From NCBI GenBank assembly GCA_021234155.1, contig JAJEKV010000274.1:310001-374000 (forward strand): 64,000 nt of DNA, written 5' to 3'. The notes below the pieces were generated by a model. The model worked only from the letters and a program-made list of their open reading frames with translations. It had not been told where the DNA came from and did no database searches. The DNA is from Isoetes taiwanensis (Eukaryota > Streptophyta > Lycopodiopsida > Isoetales > Isoetaceae). This document shows positions 58,089-64,000 of this stretch, in pieces. The first letter of the stretch is position 1. Each line of letters opens with the position of its first letter. A program made the translations under genes and the position numbers.

Positions 58089-58113
58089 AAAAAAAAAAAA
58101 AAAAAAAAAAAAA
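58089..58113 (+). other. LINE poly(A) tail
   Basis: An uninterrupted run of 25 A directly before the right target copy gccctaagt. Confidence 0.95.
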
Positions 58114-58216
58114 GCCCTAAGTTTATTTCCATATGTGCAAGATCTTGTAAGACCATGGCAGGATGGTAAGATCGGCTGTAGATACCCATTTAGGGACTGG
58201 TCTGAATTTCTTTACC

Positions 58217-58534
58217 ATGGGCTATGACTCAGACGGAAACGAAACCTCTGGTTCTGAAGAAGAGGCTATAGAAGCGCTAAACCTAGCAATACTGCAAGAA
58301 GAGCTTGATAGTTACAAATCAGAGCATACTATGGACTCTAGAACGGCTAGAGGCGGCTTCAATCAGAAGCGGAGCTTCAATAACAGAGATGATAGACAAA
58401 ATAATCAACGTGCTTCCAAAGCTTTTGGAGGACGGCGCCAGGAGGACTATCATAGTGCTGATAATGTAAAGGATACTCAGGGCGATGACATGGAACCAGA
58501 CGAATACCAGGTTCTTGCATATATTTTAGACTGA
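58217..58534 (+). pseudogene. Third PLE copy, ORF1 first exon only
   Basis: Nearly identical to 46030-46347, including the CAG|GTTCTT donor. Homology to the first copy stops near 58615 (gtaatataat), inside what would be the intron, so this copy is 3'-truncated or was cut by a later event. Confidence 0.85.
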
Positions 58535-58818
58535 TGTGATACTATCTTTAGATTTCCCAGTTTACATAATACATTGAAAAGGCTATAACGCATGCAGCAA
58601 GGCAGTTGTAATATAATTAGATGCTTGCCAAACACGGGCAACAGAATTCAGACTACAGTAAGGCACCGAGAGTTATTCCGGTAGATGCAGGCATATGCAG
58701 GTAGACATTCTGATAGTTCTTGATGCAGCAAAAGGTTTCCTTAGGACTGTTCAATAACTCAGTGATTTTTTGATATTTGCAGTGAAAAAGACTTGATGAG
58801 GTTACCTTAGCGTTTCAG

Positions 58819-59037
58819 GTCTGGACTACTTGCATACTGGGTGCAGTCCTAGCATTATTCATCGTGATGTAAAAAGTAGCAACATTCTGGTAAGTGATGA
58901 CTGGAGTGCAAAACTTGTTGATTTTAGACTTTCAAAGTCACTGGCAGATGGGTCAAGCTTTGTTTCCACGACAGTGAAGGGGACCTTTGGTTACCTTGAT
59001 CCTGAGTACTACCCTATACTTTCTGGTTCAAGACATC
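58819..59037 (+). pseudogene. Receptor-like kinase exon (catalytic loop to P+1)
   Basis: Begins after gtttcag and ends before GTAAGC, so it looks like a true exon. It encodes [64 protein letters not shown] is the catalytic loop of plant receptor-like kinases and [11 protein letters not shown] the activation segment. The DFG motif has become DFR, which would abolish magnesium binding, and the residues after EYY depart from the family, so it is a fragment or pseudogene. No other kinase exon is seen upstream, where the PLE array lies. Downstream exons, if any, are beyond the copia element. Confidence 0.78.
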
Positions 59038-59060
59038 GTAAGCTTGCTTCATTCTGAAAT

Positions 59061-59664
59061 TGTTAGATTAGTCAATAAACAAACAAATTCCTTCGCAAGG
59101 ATGTAAAACTCAATGCAACTCAATTATCAACTTGAGTTGAAAAACAAACAACACTTAGCATCAAGGAAGCCAAATTGTGGTCACTAATTCCTTGATGCAA
59201 TAATAATCTTCTCAACACAATTTCTTAGACAATGATCAATAGCTAGCACCTAGACAATAGTCAATAATCATTTTAACCATTGGAAAATATCAATGTTCAT
59301 TCTGTATTGACTTGATTACTGTTCACTGGTTGACCGAGCATGTATTCAGCTATTCCGTCATTCATCAGCTTCGAATCCCCAAAGCACCTATGCCTCGGCA
59401 CCGTTTGCATCTGCTCATACTTTCTTTATAGCATCAACCGACGGTTACGGCTGGATCCAAGTACCTTAGAATAGCATTTCGATCTATAGCATATATCCCA
59501 CAGGCCAACAGACAAAATATGGCTTTTTCACCAACCATTGGATTTTGCATTTCCTTTTGCAAACAAACATGTAAATAAGAACCTTTACATCTTCTAAGCC
59601 TGCATAATCTTATCATGAACCAGGGTTAGCTGATGCATATAATATAACTTGATATACATTAACA
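59061..59664 (-). repeat. Copia 3' LTR, 604 bp
   Basis: Starts tgttaga and ends attaaca (TG...CA) next to the polypurine tract, which on minus reads gaaggagga (59665-59673). The inner sequence is AT-rich without coding. Confidence 0.88.
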
Positions 59665-59671
59665 TCCTCCT

Positions 59672-62600
59672 TCAAGTTATATTTATGTGCATCATCTTCT
59701 CCTTCAGATAGTTGAATCTTCTCTCTGCCAAAGACTTGGTGAGAATGTCTGCTAGCTGTTCTTCTGTATTTACATACTCCATGCTTACCAGATTTTTCTT
59801 AACAACATCTCTAATAAAGTGCATCTCCAGTTCTATATGTTTACTCCTTTCGTGTAGTACTGGATTTTTGGACAATGCTATGCAGCTTGTATTGTCACAC
59901 CAAATTCTTGTAGCCAATGATTGCTCAAAACCTAGCTCTATAATTAGTCTTCTCTCCCAAATGATTTCCTTTGAGCATAAAGTAGCAGCAGCATATTCTG
60001 CTTCTGCACTAGACATGGCTATGGCAGTTTGTTTTTTGCATTTCCACTATATAGGTGCTCCTCCTAACATAACTAAATATCCTGAAGTTGATTTTCTTGT
60101 ATCTACATCTCCTCCTCAATCAGCATCACAAAACCCTTCTAATATCAAGTTCCCTGATGTATATCTAATTCCTTCTTCAACTGTTCCCTTTAAGTATCTT
60201 ATGACTCTTTTTGCAGCAGTCCAATGCTCTCTGCCAGGGTCAGTATTATACCTACTCAAGATATTAACACTATGTGCAATGTCAGGTCTTGTGCAATTGG
60301 CCACATATGCTAAACATCCAACCAAAGATCTGTAGGGTACTGCTTGCATTTCCTTTCTTTCAGTCTCATTCTGTGGGCACATACTTTCAGATAATTTATG
60401 ACCAGGTACAGCAGGAGTTTTACAGTCTTGCATGTTAAATTTCTTTAACATTTCCAGTATTTGCTTTTTCTGAGTGAGAGTTATTATCCCTTCTACTCGA
60501 TTTCTGCTCATTTCAACTCCAAGGAAGTTTTTCAACTCTCCCAAGTCAGTCATGCCAAACCTTTGCTTTAGCAGCTCCTTGCACATATTTAAGCATTTTG
60601 TCCCCTTTGCTACCATTATGTTATCATCAACATATAATGCTATGATACACCACTCTTCCCCATATTGAAACTTATATAAATTACCATCATTATCTAACTT
60701 CATAAATCCATGCTCTCTTAGATAACCATCCATGCACTTATACCATTCTCGAGGAGACTGTTTTAATCCATATACTGCTCTATTGAGTTTCCACACCTTG
60801 TCAATCCCTTGTTCAAACCCTCGAGCCTGTTTCATAAAGATTTCTTCTTCTAATGTGGCATTCAAAAATGCAGTTTTCACATCCATATGATGTACTTCTA
60901 AATTACTTGCATTTGCTATTGCTAATAACATTATGATGCTATTCATTTTAACCAATTGAGAGAAGGTTTCATCAAAGTCCTGACCTTTTTTCTGTGAAAA
61001 CCCTTGGGCAACCAATCTGGCCTTGTATCTAGGTGTCTTCCCATCTGCACCTGTTTTTATCCTAAATAGCCACTTATTACCAACAATATTTTTTCCATTA
61101 GGTCTGTCCACAAGCTCATAGGTGTTAGTATTATTATTATGAAATGATTTCATCTCCTCATTCATAGCATTTAACCATTTATTTTTCTCTGTTGAGTTTA
61201 GGACATCTTCATATGTTTTTGGAACTTGTGGATCTAAGTGAGCTAGAATTTCAAAGACACTATTCAATTCCCCTTCTATATCCTGAAGTCTCCTACTCTT
61301 ACCTCGAGTTGTACGACCATGAATTGAGGGATCAATTTTTATATTTGCTTCTTGTAATTTCTCCACTTCAGTAATTCTTTTCTTCATTTGAGGCAAGTCA
61401 GCAACATTTGATGTCTCAGGTCCCTCATTTACGATCTCTTGATTTGGTATATGCACTTCTTCAGAATCCCCCACCTCTTCATTGATCTTTTCATCAGTCC
61501 CTGCATCATTGACTTTTTGATCATCTGCAATATCATCATCATTATCAATCACTTCAATATTTGGCACAGTTTTTCCAGCATTATCATCATTGATTATGTT
61601 TTCAGCAACCTCCCTTTGTTTATTCTCCTTGACTTGCACTTTATAACCCTGAGATTCATCAAAGGTTACATCTCTACTTATTACTACCTTCCTAGCGCTT
61701 GGATTATACAATCTAAATGCCTTAGATTGATTATCATATCCAACTAAGTAGGTAATCATGGCTCTGTCATCCAATTTTTTTCTGAGCTCTTCAGGGATGT
61801 GTGTGTAGGCCAAGCACCCATATATTCTTAACTTGTTGTAGTCTATGGTTTTTCCTGACCATAGCATATCAGGGATTGCTCCTTTTATACTTACTGAGGG
61901 CAAACTGTTTTGAATCATGGCAGCTGCTTGAACAGCCTCTTCCCACAAGAAGTTTGGAAGGCCTGAGGATTTTAGCATACTTCTCACTGCATTGAGCAGA
62001 GTTCGATTCTTTCTTTCTGCAACCCCATTCTGTTGAGGTGAATATCTACATGTCAGTTGTCTTCTTATTCCTTTAAGTTTGCAGTATTGTTTGAACTCTC
62101 CTGACAAGAATTCTCCACCTCTATCAGACCTCACACACTTGATCTTCCTGCCAGTTTCAGTCTCTACTTCATTTACATATTGTTTGAATAACTCCATTGC
62201 CTTATATTTTGTTTTCAGACAATATATATGAGTATGTCTGCTAAAGTCATCAATTAGAGTCATAAAGTATCTTTTTCCAGATAGCCCTGTTATATTCATA
62301 GGTCCACACAAGTCAGTGTGAACTAGATCCAGCAACCCTTGAGATCTTTTATTAGATCTTCTAAAAGCAAGTCGAGTATGTTTGCCAAGTGCACATCCCA
62401 TACATACAGATTTTTCAGATTGGTTCAAATCTGCTTCTATGAACCCTTTTTTACATAACAGTTCGATGATTTTGGAATTTGCATGCCCAAGTCTTCCATG
62501 CCATGTATTAATTGATGGCAAAGTTACAAGATTCAACTTAGTTGGTTCACAATGAATGTTATCAAGACCAAATAGATTTCCAATTCTTCTTCCAATAAAT

Positions 62601-62830
62601 TTCACTTTATTTTCATAAAGCACATTACATTGTAGTCTTTCAAACACAACCTTGTAACCAAGGTCTACTAACTGAGCTATGGAAATCAAATTCCTTACAA
62701 GACCAGGCACACACAATACTTTTTCTAGAACAATCTTCTTTCCTTGCAAATCAAACAATTCTAGCATTCCACTATCTGCTATCTGCTTCAACTCTCCATT
62801 CCCGAACTGAACATGTCCTCTTGCTCCTCC
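59672..62830 (-). pseudogene. Copia pol: integrase, RT, RNase H
   Basis: One frame runs from about 62830 to 59672 with only two stops, near 60116 (a Trp codon of GFCDADW is now TGA) and near 60046. In order: gag-pre-integrase WHGRLGHANSKIIELL and CMGCALGKH; integrase DLCGPMNITGLSGKRYFMTL (Asp), CVRSDRGGEF (Asp), SPQQNGVAERKNRTL (Glu); RT YKARLVAQGFSQKKGQDFDE, HHMDVKTAFLNATLEEEIFM, ALYVDDNIMVAK; RNase H SSAEAEYAAATLCSKEIIW and the QLADILTKSL end. All catalytic residues I can check are in place. The product would be a polyprotein for cDNA synthesis and integration. Confidence 0.92.
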
Positions 62831-62831
62831 T

Positions 62832-63922
62832 TTACAATGAGGCTACTGATTTTTCAGTTCCTGAATCTAAAATGAGAACATCCCTGTCATGAGTTTTTTT
62901 CCTTGAAAAACAATTGTTTGAAATATTTACCTCTATATCTTCATCCAGCTCCTCCTCCTCAGATTCTTTAACCACATTCAAGCTGGGATTATTTCTTCCT
63001 CCTTTGCTCTTGCTCTCAAAATATTTCCTGTCTTTTCCTTTATTTCTTTTTGGACTTGGACACTTGTTTGCCATATGCCCCTTTCCCTCACAGTTATAGC
63101 ATACTATTTCTTTATCTTGCTTAGTGCAATTTATCTTCAAATGCCCATAACTGTTGCATTTAAAACATGGTCCTGATTTCTTACCTTTCTTACCAGCATA
63201 CATAACTTCTGCCTCATCATCATCAGCATCTCTGCCTTGCTCAAATTCTGTGCGGATCATTCTTATGGCATGTTCTTTGGACCTAGCAATATTTCTCAAA
63301 AGAGTAGCAAGCTGTGTATTATGAGATACAGCTCTAGATATAGCTAATAATTGATAGTCGTCATTGAGAACAACCCCTGCACCTTCAAGATCAGCAATGA
63401 TAGACTCAAACTTTTCTAAGGATTCTGTAATATTGTCCTTTTCATAAAGTTTTAATCTTCTTAGTTGCTTCTCCGAGACATCTATTTGAGACGAGGATTT
63501 TATCTCATAATTATCAATCATATACTTCCACATTTCTGCTGGAGACTTACCTCTCAATTTCAATTTGATCACAGTACCAACCTTGCTGCTAATTATTGAT
63601 TGTGCCTCCATGATCTTTGTTTTTTCATCTACACTTGTTCTCAGGGTTGTACTTCTGTCAGCACTTGCACTAGCATCCCTTTCTGTACTTGGAGATTCTG
63701 TCTGTGCACCACCTGCAACAGAACTAGCACTAGCACTAGATCCTCCTGTGCAATCACTCCTGAGCCATTTCTGCCTGCTCCTGCACTGGTAGGATAACAT
63801 AAATACCACAAATTTTCAAATTCCAATACCTCTTTTATACTTTGTTTCCATAACTGAAAACCACTGTCTCCTTTGAATGTCTCTATGGAATTCAGAAGAT
63901 TTGCACCAAATCGTGTCGACAT
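62832..63922 (-). pseudogene. Copia gag and protease
   Basis: ATG at 63922 opens MSTRFGANLLNSIETFKGDS, then a frame change near 63800 leads to the gag body (SSKVGTVIKLKLRGKSPAEM; LEKFESIIADLEGAG). Two CCHC knuckles, CFKCNSYGHLKINC and CYNCEGKGHMANKC, bind element RNA. The protease start LILDSGTEKSVAS has the catalytic DSG. A second shift near 62830 separates this frame from pol. A single-frame gag-pol is normal for copia, so the two shifts are damage. Confidence 0.88.
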
Positions 63923-63941
63923 CCTGCACGTGGAATTTTAT

Positions 63942-63954
63942 GGCTCTGATACCA
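63942..63954 (-). other. Primer-binding site, initiator tRNA-Met
   Basis: On minus, tggtatcagagcc follows the LTR end by one base. It is complementary to the 3' end of plant initiator tRNA-Met, the standard primer of Ty1/copia reverse transcription. Confidence 0.95.
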
Positions 63955-63955
63955 C

Positions 63956-64000
63956 TGTTAGATTAGTCAATAAACAAACAAATTCCTTCGCAAGGATGTA
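63956..64000 (-). repeat. Copia 5' LTR, partial
   Basis: The 45 bases visible match the 3' LTR start perfectly; the rest lies beyond the window. Confidence 0.93.

Larger units (their letters stand above)
51884..58113 (+). mobile_element. Full-length L1-type LINE inside the PLE array
   Basis: 6230 bp, flanked by gccctaagt at 51875-51883 and 58114-58122 and ending in a 25-base poly(A) run. Order: GC-rich 5' leader, ORF1 (gag-like), endonuclease, RT, zf-RVT. The empty site is preserved at 45927 in the neighbouring PLE linker. The body is close to the truncated copy at 24188-26664. GC content is much higher than in its surroundings. Frameshifts and one nonsense codon in ORF2 indicate that it is no longer mobile. 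Confidence 0.92.
45048..58615 (+). mobile_element. Head-to-tail array of a Penelope-like retroelement
   Basis: Three pieces lie in the same orientation: a 5'-truncated copy (45048-45503, only the last 148 codons of the RT ORF), a near-complete copy (46030-51740) and a 3'-truncated copy (first exon at 58217-58534, homology ending near 58615). The linkers between RT stop and next ORF1 start are homologous (45495-46029; 51741-51883 plus 58114-58216), as expected for the repeat called pLTR in Penelope-like elements. A LINE interrupts the second linker. No GIY-YIG endonuclease is visible, so it would belong with the endonuclease-lacking forms known mostly from telomeres. This is inference from motifs only. 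Confidence 0.7.
59061..64000 (-). mobile_element. Ty1/copia retrotransposon (5' LTR cut by window end)
   Basis: Both LTR starts (tgttagattagtcaataaac at 59061 and 63956) are identical over the 45 visible bases. Internal order on minus: tRNA-iMet primer site, gag, protease, integrase, RT, RNase H, polypurine tract. The flank gaaat (59056-59060) is the expected 5-bp target copy; its partner is outside the window. A few stops and shifts suggest a young but defective copy. It sits just after the kinase exon's GTAAGC donor, hence in an intron. Confidence 0.93.

Noticed and set aside
60474-61995. Several plus-strand frames of 60-100 codons within copia pol
   Set aside because: Antisense shadows of the pol gene.

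Overview
The window reads as nuclear DNA of a land plant with a large, repeat-rich genome. The evidence is a plant dirigent-family gene pair, a receptor-like-kinase exon flanked by splice signals, plant-type L1 LINEs with a zf-RVT tail domain, a Ty1/copia element primed by initiator tRNA-Met, a chromodomain Ty3/gypsy element, and Helitrons ending in hairpin plus CTAG. A Penelope-like retroelement is unusual for a flowering plant, so a fern, lycophyte or gymnosperm is a reasonable guess. This is inference, not proof. Nothing is bacterial or organellar. Almost every coding region is a decayed transposon. The only intact host-type reading frame is one dirigent-like gene.

Layout, left to right. 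1-2160: two interlocked complex satellites. 2195-2285: a tRNA-like SINE head (minus). 3124-3575: a 227-bp tandem duplication. 3576-10138: a heavily mutated chromovirus (RT, integrase, chromodomain, polypurine tract, 1.9-kb 3' LTR). About 10875-13206: a candidate non-autonomous Helitron whose CTAG end coincides exactly with the edge of a segmental duplication. 13207-17181 and 20711-21990: the two duplicons, each with a dirigent-like gene. The first gene is split by a LINE-type element with a hexanucleotide tail; the second is open but has a 42-nt internal deletion. 17796-19247 and 24188-26664: two 5'-truncated L1 copies on the minus strand, each with a fold-back of target DNA at its 5' junction. 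27475-37111: a probable 9.6-kb terminal-inverted-repeat element holding exon-like gene fragments, a second Helitron 3' end and two arrays of a 41-bp unit with a palindromic core.

37815-44322: an autonomous Helitron broken by an apparent inversion. The Rep domain and the N-terminal helicase half lie on plus. The C-terminal helicase half lies on minus beyond a 200-bp inverted repeat. About 45048-58615: a head-to-tail array of a Penelope-like element without a visible endonuclease, with at least one well-formed spliceosomal intron. A full-length 6.2-kb L1 LINE (51884-58113) sits inside this array, bounded by a 9-bp target duplication; the neighbouring repeat unit supplies the uninterrupted site. 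58819-59037: a receptor-like-kinase exon. 59061-64000: a Ty1/copia element (minus) inserted in the intron after that exon; its 5' LTR runs off the window.

The regions therefore form a history of nested insertions rather than a working gene cluster. The most noteworthy system is the tandem, intron-bearing Penelope-like element. Next come the inversion-split Helitron and the recurrent fold-back junctions of truncated LINEs.
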